A stretch of DNA of 64,000 nucleotides. It comes from an uncultured Bacteroidales bacterium (lineage in GTDB: Bacteria; Bacteroidota; Bacteroidia; Bacteroidales; Muribaculaceae). Under the pieces are notes generated by a model that was given only the letters and a program-made list of their open reading frames with translations, ran no database searches and was not told the DNA's origin. The DNA lies in contig CAMWHE010000001.1 in assembly GCA_947173955.1 (NCBI GenBank), positions 62,001 through 126,000 of the forward strand, in the 5' to 3' direction. Below, piece after piece: positions 26,411 to 35,387 of this stretch; the stretch's first letter is position 1; each line of letters opens with the position of its first letter. The position numbers and the translations under genes are program-made.

Positions 26411-27612
26411 TTCACAGATTTTACTTCAAAATCGCGGGCTGAGTCGTCGGTATCCATCAGCACGACATTACCGGCAGGCGATATGCCAGACTCGCGGCGG
26501 GCGAACATCTTGCCGAAACGGTTCTTGTCGGAGTTCTTATCGCTGATGGCAGAGTAGCTCATGTCGACTGAGGAGTCAAGAGAGGAGATAGTGAATACTT
26601 CGGTCGGACATAAGTTGACGCCATCGATAATCCATGCCAGAGGTATGCGGTAGCACTTGTTGCCGGCCATTTCCTTACCTGTGACAGATGACACATAGGT
26701 ATAATCTCCGACATAGCCTGCAAGGAATGTCTCTGTCGTCATACCTTCGGGGAAGCGGACAAGCGCATACGAACGGTTGCACTGTTGCGACGGAAGCCAG
26801 ATTGTGGCTGAATAAGAAAACCATTTGTCAAGATTCGGAACATCGGGATTGTCAGTATCACGCACGCTGCCGGTAGTGACTTCATCATACCATTCGAAGT
26901 CGGCATCGCGGTGATCGAGCGCTCCGGCTACCTGCTCGTCCCAGTCTAGCGCCTGATCGACAATCTTGATGGAGTGACCGGGAAGAATGGGAACATCGTG
27001 ACCCGTACCGGGTATAACGTAAACCGTCTGGGCGAGGAAGTTGGCATTACGCTGAGCCTCAGGCGTCACGATCGTATTATTATCAGTATTGGTCAGCTTG
27101 CTTTCTACGATCGCAAGTCCGTCGGCATACTGAGTCTCATCCGTATTGTTATAGATACGGAAATAGGAGTCGTACAGTCCGCTTGTACCTTTCGCATTAA
27201 GTGAGCCTGTGACGAATATCTCACTGAATACAAGCAAATTGTCGGGATTATAGAAAAACCAGTTAAGGCTGAGAGATGATGTGGTCGAGGTTATTTCCAC
27301 CTGATTGCCTACGGTGCGGAGCATACGTTTCACTCCGTCAGCCATGACTGTCATCGTGCCCTCATAGCTGTATGTTCCGGCGGCAACGCGGGGAGCTGCT
27401 GCGACGGGTAATTCCACTACTGTCACAGATCCGGTGTTAAGCTCGGTAAGGGTAAGCTTCCCGCTTTCTATCGCATATGTGCCCATATCTGAAGGCATTT
27501 CATAACCGAAATTGACATCATAGGTCGGGATCACATCGTCATTGCTGCAGGCGGCAAGCATTCCGGCTATCAGGCATCCTAAAAAAAGTAATTTAAATGG
27601 TTTCATTTGCAT
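26407..27612 (-). CDS. DUF4876-like lipoprotein
   Basis: 401 residues. Type II signal peptide with lipobox LAACSND (Cys near residue 22). The body has an N-terminal beta domain (VTVVELPVAAAPRVAAGTYS) and then a larger domain with LLVFSEIFVTGSLN and YDSYFRIYNNTDETQYADGL, resembling the lamin-tail-like repeat of DUF4876. Such lipoproteins usually lie on the outer membrane beside a TonB-dependent receptor and may capture the ligand. The start at 27612 gives MQMKPFK; the next Met (27606) is equally possible. It lies 5 bp downstream of the receptor gene. Confidence 0.78.
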   Translation of the reverse strand: MQMKPFKLLFLGCLIAGMLAACSNDDVIPTYDVNFGYEMPSDMGTYAIESGKLTLTELNTGSVTVVELPVAAAPRVAAGTYSYEGTMTVMADGVKRMLRTVGNQVEITSTTSSLSLNWFFYNPDNLLVFSEIFVTGSLNAKGTSGLYDSYFRIYNNTDETQYADGLAIVESKLTNTDNNTIVTPEAQRNANFLAQTVYVIPGTGHDVPILPGHSIKIVDQALDWDEQVAGALDHRDADFEWYDEVTTGSVRDTDNPDVPNLDKWFSYSATIWLPSQQCNRSYALVRFPEGMTTETFLAGYVGDYTYVSSVTGKEMAGNKCYRIPLAWIIDGVNLCPTEVFTISSLDSSVDMSYSAISDKNSDKNRFGKMFARRESGISPAGNVVLMDTDDSARDFEVKSVK

Positions 27613-27617
27613 ATAAT

Positions 27618-30173
27618 TTAGATTTTAAAATTGATTTCCATTCCGAAATATGGCGATGAATACCGTCTGACGGTAACTCCGTATTCCTTATATGACGGCG
27701 CTATGTAGAATAGACGGTTGACATAGAGCGCGACCCCTACCCGACTGTGCCAGAATGTCTTGGTCGCCTTGAAATTAAAATTGAATTCCGGCGGTACAGT
27801 GTGCGAATCAAAACTGCTGGATGCAAAGGTTCTGACAAGCTGGCGCAGGTAAGGGTCGGTCATGCATGACTCCGTGTATTGACAGACCTCTCCGTCGGGG
27901 GGCATGTAATGCGTAGGTATGCCGTCGCGGAAAAGAGTACGTCTCGACGTGAACCACATAGCCTGCACGGCCATCGAGAAGCGTAGACCGAGCGACTCTA
28001 TATCTGTATCAAACATCACATTGGTGTTAAAACTCTTATATTCGCTACCGTCAGTATCATCATAAAGTCCGATATACTGAAGTTCATTGCCGTTTACAAT
28101 GATTGATGGCTTATACCAGAGAGGCTGACTGTTGTTGTTGACCGTGCGGAAATATGCGCCGTTGACAGTGAATCGGGTCTTCAGGCTCGTAATCCGCCGG
28201 CTCTGAAAGGAATATTCCACACCTTCCTTAGTCGTAGAACTGCCATTGGTAACGCTTGATCTGACTGCCTGGTAGCCGACTGATGTAAACGGAAGTTCAT
28301 CGATGGCGGGCGCATGTCCCGTCATATAAGGATCATATGTGGAGGCATCGTAGCGGCGGTAGGTATAGCGATGTACATCGCCCGTATGGCGGAACCCGTC
28401 ATTCATGGTCTCTTTGAAGAGCGACACCGACAGACGATTGCCGCGATAAGACAGATCGGCTCTTATCTCGCGTTTTAAATTACGTGCCGCGAGCAGATCA
28501 TAGTTGGTAAGATCTTCTACATAGGTCATGACATTCATAACGCGATATTCTGGCTCGTTATGAAAATAGTTAAGCTGTTCGAAATCGGTGTAACAGAGAT
28601 TAGGGTAAAGGAACGACGCCACGGGCATCTTTGTCTGGAGACCAACTCCTATATTTAATGACGGGACGAGCATCTCCCCCGCTATCTCCACACGCGGCAT
28701 AGTCCATGTCAGCGTAGCACGGGGATCAAGATAAGGTTTAGACGAGAGGGCATATCTGCTGTCAAGATGCAAGAGCCCGGTTTCGCGCAGGCCGATGACA
28801 GCCTCCAGTGTCTGCTCGCCTGCCCGCCATATATTGCGGCTCTCGATGTAGGCCGAGAGCTGATGCATGGCCGGGATATCGCTGAATGCCCTCGGACGGT
28901 CGGCGACAGAGGCCGTTATAGGCCGTTCGAGATCATAGACATTGCCACGCCCGTAATTCTTGTTCATGCTCCATTCTATACCGCCGCGAAGTGTTGAAAT
29001 GACGTTACCGATATCAAACCGCAGGTCAGCACTTCCCTTGAGAAAGACCGATAGCGGCGAACCCTCGACATCCAGTTTTGCAAGATAAAGCAAAGGAAGA
29101 TAGCCGACATAGTTGCTTCCGGGCGTAAGGGAGACCGGCATAAGCATAACGCGAGAAGAAGCCACATGCCGCTCCTGCGACAGGTGTTCCGAAGAGTATG
29201 AGATGCCCGATGTGAGATACACCCCTTTAAGCGGCGAAGCGACAACCGGATTGACTGACAACGTATTGTCCCACTTGAAAGTGTGATTGCGCGTAGCAAA
29301 GAGATCGATTGTGTTGTTGACCGCAAGATCGGGATCATTGTTGTCAGTCTCAAACGTGGCCGAATAAGTAACAGCGGAATTCCACTCAACTCGCAAGACG
29401 GTAGAATCAAAGCGCTTGTTGGAGCGCAGGGAGGCATCGACCCGTTTATAGTTTTCGCGTGAATTACGGGGGTCAATTCGTGCGTCGAGGTATCCGGCGC
29501 CAATATTTAGCGTCCAGTCGCGTCCAGGTATTGCAAAGCCTTTACCGATATAGAACAGTTGGCTTTTTGTGTCAGCCTTGAAACGTGCTTCAAGCTTGGA
29601 GACACCACGTTTACGCTTAATCTTCACAAGCCCTGACGTCAGTTCGCCATACTCGGCGGAAGCGATACCGCGCACAATCTCTACCTCGGCGATGTCATCA
29701 GTGGAAATAGCGCGCATATCTACTCCGCGACCAACCGATGAGTGACCGGGGTGATTGGTATCGGGAGTTGTCTGCATCGTAGAAGCAGTATTGACCGGTA
29801 CACCGTCCACGACGAATGATGTACCTAGAGCCGATGTCATATAATCATCGTCGGAATCCGACATACCTGCCGCCTGCCGTAGGGAAATTGTATTTACACT
29901 CCCCATTTTTGGATCACGTGTTACCCCGCCTGGAAGCAGTTCCAGCAGGTCGGAGAAACTTGAAGGCTGAAGATGCTGCATGGCTGTCGTGTCTATCAGC
30001 GACGACGCGTACGGCGTACGCCCTTCGCGTGCAGTGACTACGACTTCAGACAACCGAACCGACGAATCACTGACCGATACTCTAACAGAGTCGGCAGACT
30101 CCTCGCTCCGGGCAAAAGATCCTACAGCGAAAACTATAAGCAGACTAAGACTATATCGGGAAAAAATGTGCAT
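27618..30173 (-). CDS. TonB-dependent outer-membrane receptor
   Basis: 851 residues. After a signal peptide (~22 residues) there is a TonB-box-like EVVVTA at 43-48, then the plug domain (FSDLLELLPGG, TSFVVDGVPVNT, IAEVEIVRGIASAEYGELTS) and a long 22-strand-type barrel ending YFGMEINFKI. There is no N-terminal carboxypeptidase-like domain and no SusD partner, so it is not a SusC polysaccharide receptor. Such receptors take up iron complexes, cobalamin, peptides or other scarce ligands using TonB energy. It leads the six-gene minus-strand cluster. Ligand unknown. Confidence 0.92.
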   Translation of the reverse strand: MHIFSRYSLSLLIVFAVGSFARSEESADSVRVSVSDSSVRLSEVVVTAREGRTPYASSLIDTTAMQHLQPSSFSDLLELLPGGVTRDPKMGSVNTISLRQAAGMSDSDDDYMTSALGTSFVVDGVPVNTASTMQTTPDTNHPGHSSVGRGVDMRAISTDDIAEVEIVRGIASAEYGELTSGLVKIKRKRGVSKLEARFKADTKSQLFYIGKGFAIPGRDWTLNIGAGYLDARIDPRNSRENYKRVDASLRSNKRFDSTVLRVEWNSAVTYSATFETDNNDPDLAVNNTIDLFATRNHTFKWDNTLSVNPVVASPLKGVYLTSGISYSSEHLSQERHVASSRVMLMPVSLTPGSNYVGYLPLLYLAKLDVEGSPLSVFLKGSADLRFDIGNVISTLRGGIEWSMNKNYGRGNVYDLERPITASVADRPRAFSDIPAMHQLSAYIESRNIWRAGEQTLEAVIGLRETGLLHLDSRYALSSKPYLDPRATLTWTMPRVEIAGEMLVPSLNIGVGLQTKMPVASFLYPNLCYTDFEQLNYFHNEPEYRVMNVMTYVEDLTNYDLLAARNLKREIRADLSYRGNRLSVSLFKETMNDGFRHTGDVHRYTYRRYDASTYDPYMTGHAPAIDELPFTSVGYQAVRSSVTNGSSTTKEGVEYSFQSRRITSLKTRFTVNGAYFRTVNNNSQPLWYKPSIIVNGNELQYIGLYDDTDGSEYKSFNTNVMFDTDIESLGLRFSMAVQAMWFTSRRTLFRDGIPTHYMPPDGEVCQYTESCMTDPYLRQLVRTFASSSFDSHTVPPEFNFNFKATKTFWHSRVGVALYVNRLFYIAPSYKEYGVTVRRYSSPYFGMEINFKI

Positions 30174-30193
30174 TTACGGTTGGATTTACGGTG

Positions 30194-30201
30194 CAAAATT
30201 A
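30194..30201 (-). promoter_or_regulatory. -7 box of TonB/ABC cluster
   Basis: On the minus strand TAATTTTG, a full consensus match, lies 20 bp upstream of the receptor ATG. A -33-like TTTC (30221-30224) is 19 bp further upstream. I see no Fur-like or other recognised operator. Confidence 0.58.
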
Positions 30202-30239
30202 CCGTACATCCTCCTACCGCGAAATACCCTAAATGTATG

Positions 30240-30275
30240 AAAAAATGCCTTGCCGGAGTGTGTTCCCGACAAGGC
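30240..30275 (-). terminator. Rho-independent terminator of ychF
   Basis: Read on the minus strand, a 10-bp stem (30266-30275 with 30247-30256, one G-U pair) with a 9-nt loop is followed by a run of six T. It lies 31 bp after the ychF stop and separates ychF from the receptor promoter. Confidence 0.85.
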
Positions 30276-30305
30276 AAAATACTCTATTTTCAGTATGGAC
30301 TGCGA

Positions 30306-31409
30306 TCAGACATTGAAGCGGAAGTGCATGATGTCGCCGTCCTGGACTACATACTCCTTGCCTTCCACGCCAAGCTTACCGGCCTCTTTAACAGCTGTTT
30401 CTCCACCAAGACTGACATAATCATCATACTTGATGACTTCAGCGCGGATAAATCCTTTCTCGAAGTCTGTGTGGATTATACCGGCACACTGTGGCGCCTT
30501 GCTTCCGCGCATGAATGTCCATGCCCTTACCTCGTCGGAGCCGGCAGTGAAATAGGTCTGGAGATCAAGGAGCTTATAGGCCGCGCGTATCAGTCGGGCG
30601 ACGCCGCTCTCCTCAAGGCCGATCTCAGCGAGGAATTCCTGCCGCTCTTCCCATGTGTCAAGCTCGGCGATCTCACTCTCGGTCTGGGCTGCTACAATCA
30701 TAAGGTCAGCATCCTCCCCCTCGATAGCCTTGCGTACGGCATCAACATACTTGTTGCCGCTGACGGCTGAAGCATCGTCTACATTGCAGACATAAAGCAC
30801 AGGCTTATTGGTAAGGAGGAACAGCTCTCTGGCATATTTTTCTTCGTCGACAGTGTCAAACTTCACTGAACGTGCAGGCTTGCCCTGATCGAAAGCCTCC
30901 TTATAGCGACGGAGCACCTCATACTGCAGCTTGGCAGTCTTGTCGCCACCGGTCTGAGCCTGTTTCTGTACCTTGGCCATACGGCTTTCCACTGTCTCCA
31001 TATCCTTGAGCATCAACTCATAGTCAATTATCTCCTTGTCGCGGACAGGGTCGACAGAGCCATCCACGTGGGTTATATTGTCATTGTCAAAGCAGCGGAG
31101 GACGTGCAGGATGGCATCCGTCTCGCGGATATTGGCAAGAAACTTGTTGCCGAGACCTTCACCTTTGCTCGCACCCTTGACGAGTCCCGCGATATCGACT
31201 ATCTCGACCGTAGCCGGGACGACACTTCTGGGCTGGCACATTTCAACAAGCTTGGTCAGGCGATCATCGGGTACGGTGATTACACCTACGTTAGGTTCTA
31301 TGGTGCAGAAAGGAAAATTGGCCGACTGAGCCTTGGCATTCGAGAGGCAATTGAAGAGAGTCGACTTACCTACGTTGGGCAAGCCAACAATACCACATTG
31401 TAGTGACAT
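30306..31409 (-). CDS. ychF: Obg-family ATPase YchF
   Basis: 367 residues. The P-loop [12 protein letters not shown] (residues ~8-19) is followed by FCTIEPNVG (switch I), [10 protein letters not shown] (G3) and [12 protein letters not shown] in place of the usual NKxD, the change that gives YchF/OLA1 proteins preference for ATP. A coiled-coil helical arm and the C-terminal TGS domain ([20 protein letters not shown]) complete the fold. It associates with ribosomes and is linked to stress and redox control of translation in other bacteria. Confidence 0.96.
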   Translation of the reverse strand: MSLQCGIVGLPNVGKSTLFNCLSNAKAQSANFPFCTIEPNVGVITVPDDRLTKLVEMCQPRSVVPATVEIVDIAGLVKGASKGEGLGNKFLANIRETDAILHVLRCFDNDNITHVDGSVDPVRDKEIIDYELMLKDMETVESRMAKVQKQAQTGGDKTAKLQYEVLRRYKEAFDQGKPARSVKFDTVDEEKYARELFLLTNKPVLYVCNVDDASAVSGNKYVDAVRKAIEGEDADLMIVAAQTESEIAELDTWEERQEFLAEIGLEESGVARLIRAAYKLLDLQTYFTAGSDEVRAWTFMRGSKAPQCAGIIHTDFEKGFIRAEVIKYDDYVSLGGETAVKEAGKLGVEGKEYVVQDGDIMHFRFNV

Positions 31410-31476
31410 ATCTGATGAGGCGTGTTATATAATAAATTATGTGTGTGAGCTGACGATGTAACGAGCTCTTTGAGTG

Positions 31477-31484
31477 CAAAATTA
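31477..31484 (-). promoter_or_regulatory. -7 box of ychF
   Basis: TAATTTTG on the minus strand, full consensus, 67 bp upstream of the ychF ATG, with a TTTC element (31505-31508) 20 bp upstream in the -33 position. Confidence 0.55.
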
Positions 31485-31515
31485 TAGAAAATTCCTCAAA
31501 TTCAGAAATTATTTG

Positions 31516-31523
31516 TAAGTTTG
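31516..31523 (+). promoter_or_regulatory. -7 box of ArgC-like gene
   Basis: TAAGTTTG matches the consensus and lies 25 bp upstream of the ATG at 31549. It is too close to the alternative TTG at 31528 for that to be a likely start, so it supports the ATG. Confidence 0.5.
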
Positions 31524-31548
31524 TAGCTTGAAACCGAACACAAAACTA

Positions 31549-32481
31549 ATGATAAAAGTAGGCATAACTGGTTGCGAGACAAAAGTGGCAGGCGAAATAA
31601 TCCGGCTACTTATCAATCATCCGGACGTCGATCTCCGATGGGTGCAGAGCGATGTGCATGAAGGACTTAAAGTAAGTGACATTCATCAGGGCCTGATAGG
31701 CGAATGTGATCTGGAGCTGCAGCGCGACGCCGACTGGGAGGCCATCGACGTAGTATTCAACTGTCGCCATACCGGCAACACACGCCAGTTTATGGAGAAT
31801 GCGGCAATACCGGAAACTGTCAAAATCATCGATCTATCGGGCGACTATCGTAAGAATTACGAAGATACCGGATATGTATATGGTCTTCCGGAACTCAACC
31901 GCAAACTGATGGTCAGAGGAGCTACCAAGGTGGCAAATCCGGGAGCTTTCGCTACCGCTATCGAGCTTGCCCTGCTTCCTCTCGCCAAGAATCTTCTGCT
32001 CAACAGCCCCATACACGTGGCCGCGGTGTCGGGAGATCCGACTTTAGCCGACAATATCAGGCTATACAAGCCTCTGCAACACAGCCATGCCGATGAAGTA
32101 GCCACTACCCTGCGGTCGCTGCAGAATTCATTTAACTCGCCGGTCTACCTTGTACCGATGCTCGGCAGCTTCTCGCGCGGACTCATAGCGGCTGTCTATC
32201 TTGACTGTCCGCTCTCGCTTGAGGAAATCCGCAAGCTGTATGACAACTATTATGACGATCACGGATTCACATTCGTAGCCGACAAACAAGTCGATCTGAA
32301 GGATGTAGCCAATACCAACAAATGTATCCTCCATCTACAGAAGGACGGTAACCGTCTGCTTGTCACATCCGTAATCGACAGTATGCTCAAAGGATCTGCC
32401 GGCACAGCCGTTCACAACATGAACCTGCTTTTCGGCCTTCAGGAGCGCACCGGGCTGGCACTTAAACCGTCTGCGCTATGA
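31549..32481 (+). CDS. ArgC-like reductase homolog lacking catalytic cysteine
   Basis: 310 residues from the ATG at 31549. The whole length resembles N-acetyl-gamma-glutamyl-phosphate reductase: EIIRLLINHPDV, IIDLSGDYR, YGLPELNR (111-118), IYKPF-like RLYKPLQHSH and NMNLLFGLQERTGL at the end. In ArgC the catalytic cysteine sits in NPGC; here it reads NPGAFATA (130-137), with Ala133 encoded by GCT at 31945-31947. The NADPH glycine motif is also changed: GITGCET where the third glycine is expected. The histidine of the HxH motif (178-180) is kept. It is therefore probably not an active reductase by the known mechanism. No other arginine genes are near. Its stop overlaps the next start by 4 bp. 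Confidence 0.82.
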   Translation: MIKVGITGCETKVAGEIIRLLINHPDVDLRWVQSDVHEGLKVSDIHQGLIGECDLELQRDADWEAIDVVFNCRHTGNTRQFMENAAIPETVKIIDLSGDYRKNYEDTGYVYGLPELNRKLMVRGATKVANPGAFATAIELALLPLAKNLLLNSPIHVAAVSGDPTLADNIRLYKPLQHSHADEVATTLRSLQNSFNSPVYLVPMLGSFSRGLIAAVYLDCPLSLEEIRKLYDNYYDDHGFTFVADKQVDLKDVANTNKCILHLQKDGNRLLVTSVIDSMLKGSAGTAVHNMNLLFGLQERTGLALKPSAL

Positions 32482-33878
32482 AGAAATTACTGTTCGCCGC
32501 TTTGATGTCGATGGCAGCCGGTCCGGCTGTGTCGGGACAGACTCTGGCCGAGGCTCAGGCTCTGGTCGACGCAGGCGACTATAAGGCAGCCACACCCCTG
32601 CTTGAAGCTCTATCGGCCAAAGAACCCAAGAACGGCAAGGTAAGCCTCGCGCTCGGCCAATGCTACCTTCATCAGGGAAGCGACTCTCTGGCGACTGCCG
32701 AACTGACGAAAGCCAAGGCGCGCGGACAGCATGAGGCTGCCGTCGGACTGGCGTCGTTAGCTTTAAAAGAATATCGTGTGGATGACGCCGACGAACTGCT
32801 TGAAACCTATCGTAAAACGCTAAAAAAGAACCGTAAGACTCCGTCCGAAGCTGCCGAAGAAGTGTCGTCGCAGATCGATCGCATACGCAATATGCTTATG
32901 CGGGTCGAGCAGATCGAGGTCTTCGACAGCATCAACGTTCCGGCGGCTGATTTCTTCAAATACTACCGGCTGTCGCCCGAAAGCGGCTCGATCAATTCCC
33001 CTGCTATCCTTCCCCGGATCTTTGCCTGTGGCAAACCGACCGTAGTCTATGAACCGGAAAGCCGCAGCGAAATGATGTGGGCGGCTCCCTCAGAAGACGG
33101 CAGCCTGGAATTAGTCAGGTCAGTAGCTCTTTATGGCGACGAATGGGATCAGCCTGTATCAGTCGGAGCTCATCTCGGCGAAGGCGGAGATGCCAACTAT
33201 CCGTTCCTGATGTCTGACGGCATCACGCTCTACTATGCCAACAACGGCGAAAACTCGCTCGGCGGCTATGACATCTTCATCACCCGCAGCAGCGACAGCG
33301 AGTTTCTCCAGCCGCAGAACCTCGGAATGCCATACAACTCCCCATACAATGACTATATGCTTGCCATCGACGAGAATACAGGCATAGGCTGGTGGGCTAC
33401 CGACCGCAATCAGCTACCAGACTCGGTGACTATATATCTGTTTGTTCCCTCGGAGGTCAGACGCAATATCGATGTCAATGCTCCCGACCTCAGGCAGCGA
33501 GCCCTGCTGAGCTCGATTGCACTTACTCAGACCAAAGGAGCCGACTACGACAGACTCCGGTCGGCGCTCGACCGGATAACCAGCTCTGCATCTTCGCTTG
33601 CACGCCAATGTACATTCTATATGCCCGACGGGCGGTTAATCACCCGCATCGAGCAGCTGTCCAACCGCGACGCCCGCGCTGCCCTCCGGCAGTATATCGA
33701 CCTTCAGGCCGGAATAGATGCCGACGCCGCCGAACTCAGCAGGCTCCGCCAAGCCTATGCTGACGGCGACTCCAATGTCAGGATCGACATCATATCAATC
33801 GAAAACCGCGCCACCGGCGACCGCGAAGCCCTCAAACGCGCGGCCAACGAAGTTATAGCCTGCGAGCTTGGAGAGTAA
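32478..33878 (+). CDS. Exported TPR and PD40-like repeat protein
   Basis: 466 residues. A signal peptide (cleavage near residue 20, AVSGQT) is followed by tetratricopeptide-like helices (ALVDAGDYKAATPLLEALS, LALGQCYLHQGSDSLATAEL) to about residue 120. Next come WD40-like PD40 beta-propeller blades (YPFLMSDGITLYYANN, GGYDIFITRSSD, GWWATDRNQLPDSVTIYLF), and a helical end. This architecture is known from Bacteroidetes envelope proteins linked to OmpA-like and secretion-associated complexes; no OmpA domain is present here. It overlaps the ArgC-like gene by 4 bp, so the two are probably co-translated. Confidence 0.8.
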   Translation: MKKLLFAALMSMAAGPAVSGQTLAEAQALVDAGDYKAATPLLEALSAKEPKNGKVSLALGQCYLHQGSDSLATAELTKAKARGQHEAAVGLASLALKEYRVDDADELLETYRKTLKKNRKTPSEAAEEVSSQIDRIRNMLMRVEQIEVFDSINVPAADFFKYYRLSPESGSINSPAILPRIFACGKPTVVYEPESRSEMMWAAPSEDGSLELVRSVALYGDEWDQPVSVGAHLGEGGDANYPFLMSDGITLYYANNGENSLGGYDIFITRSSDSEFLQPQNLGMPYNSPYNDYMLAIDENTGIGWWATDRNQLPDSVTIYLFVPSEVRRNIDVNAPDLRQRALLSSIALTQTKGADYDRLRSALDRITSSASSLARQCTFYMPDGRLITRIEQLSNRDARAALRQYIDLQAGIDADAAELSRLRQAYADGDSNVRIDIISIENRATGDREALKRAANEVIACELGE

Positions 33879-33923
33879 TCCCACTATATCATACTTATAT
33901 AAACCATTTATCATTATCATTAA

Positions 33924-35372
33924 ATGACACTGTTTCTTGCCTCGATAGGCATACTTATTGCAGGTTATTTCCTATATGGCCTGCTGATAGAAAAGATATT
34001 CGGTGTAGACCCCAAGAATCTGACGCCGGCATATTCAAGGCGCGACGATATCGACTACACTCCGATGTCGACCTGGAAGGTCTTCCTGATCCAGTTTCTC
34101 AACATAGCCGGACTGGGGCCTATATTCGGTGCCATCATGGGCGTGATGTTCGGACCGGCAGCCTTTCTGTGGATCGTGTTCGGCACAATCCTTGCCGGGG
34201 GCGTCCACGATTTCATCTCGGCCATGATATCGATGCGTGCAGGCGGCGTCTCGTTACCGGAGATTGTCGGTCATGAGCTTGGCGGCACGGTCAAGCAAGT
34301 GATGAGAATATTCTCTATCCTGCTGCTGGTGCTTGTGGGGGCGGTATTCGTAGTCAATCCCGCAGATATACTTGCCGGAATGACTCCCGACTATATGGAC
34401 AGACTTGTATGGATAATAATCATATTCGCCTATTACATCCTCGCCACGCTGCTCCCGATCGACAAACTGATAGGAAACCTCTACCCTGTCTTCGGTCTGA
34501 CCCTGCTGTTTATGGCAGCCGGACTCCTTGTTATTCTTATCTTCGGGGATGTCACGATCCCTGACGGTCTCGGCGAAGGCCTTCACTCGCGTCACGGAGA
34601 TGGCAGCCCGATCTTCCCGATGATGTTCGTCTCTATAGCCTGCGGCGCGATATCCGGCTTCCACGCCACACAGTCGCCGATGATGGTGCGATGCCTTAAG
34701 AATGAGAAGTATGCGCGCCCGATCTTCTACGGAGCAATGGTAGCCGAAGGCCTTGTGGCACTTATCTGGGCAGCTGCCGCCATAGCTTTCACCGGAGGCT
34801 ATCAGCAGCTCTTTGACGCCATACCGCAAGGAGGTACCCCATCACCGCTTGTGAAAGAAATATCCATCACATGGCTCGGAAGCGTCGGAGGCGTACTTGC
34901 CCTGATCGGAGTAATAGCCGCCCCTATCACTACGGGCGACACGGCTCTGCGCAGCGCACGGCTTATTGCTGCCGATTTCCTGAAATTCGATCAGAAAAAA
35001 CTTCTGCGCCGCCTTCTGCTTTCACTTCCGATCTTCATCCTTGCAGGTGTGGTGATGCTTATCAATTTCAAGATCCTGTGGCGCTACTTCGCGTGGTGCA
35101 ATCAGACGCTGGCCGTCTTTACCCTATGGGCTGCTACCGTCTATCTCGCCCGACACAAAAAGGCATATATCGTCACGTTGCTGCCCGCGATGTTCATGAG
35201 CGCCGTCTCTGTGAGTTATCTGCTCTGCGCCGAACGCCCGGAAGGACTCGGACTGTCTGTCGGCATCTCCGTCGCCATCGGTTCTGCCGCGGCTGTAGCG
35301 CTGACATTCGTGGTGCTGATGTATATTCATCGCATCAACAGCGGAAAGCTCAAACGTAAATTCGACTATTAA
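33924..35372 (+). CDS. Carbon starvation protein CstA family transporter
   Basis: 482 residues with about a dozen membrane helices. CstA-family landmarks: QFLNIAGLGPIFGAIMG, GGVHDFISAMISMRAGG, ACGAISGFHATQSPMMVRCL, and APITTGDTALRSARLIAAD. The family (CstA, BtsT) imports peptides or pyruvate at the inner membrane. This is the short form without the long C-terminal extension of E. coli CstA. The substrate cannot be assigned. The FadL-type porin starts 15 bp downstream. Confidence 0.9.
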   Translation: MTLFLASIGILIAGYFLYGLLIEKIFGVDPKNLTPAYSRRDDIDYTPMSTWKVFLIQFLNIAGLGPIFGAIMGVMFGPAAFLWIVFGTILAGGVHDFISAMISMRAGGVSLPEIVGHELGGTVKQVMRIFSILLLVLVGAVFVVNPADILAGMTPDYMDRLVWIIIIFAYYILATLLPIDKLIGNLYPVFGLTLLFMAAGLLVILIFGDVTIPDGLGEGLHSRHGDGSPIFPMMFVSIACGAISGFHATQSPMMVRCLKNEKYARPIFYGAMVAEGLVALIWAAAAIAFTGGYQQLFDAIPQGGTPSPLVKEISITWLGSVGGVLALIGVIAAPITTGDTALRSARLIAADFLKFDQKKLLRRLLLSLPIFILAGVVMLINFKILWRYFAWCNQTLAVFTLWAATVYLARHKKAYIVTLLPAMFMSAVSVSYLLCAERPEGLGLSVGISVAIGSAAAVALTFVVLMYIHRINSGKLKRKFDY

Positions 35373-35387
35373 TCCATTTATTCCAAT

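Noticed and set aside
29973-30770. 265-codon plus-strand frame spanning the receptor start and ychF end
   Set aside because: It runs through a terminator and promoter of the minus-strand genes and has no recognisable domain.
31528-31548. TTG start extending the ArgC-like protein by seven residues
   Set aside because: It lies only 5 bp after the -7 box, and family homology begins at the ATG at 31549.
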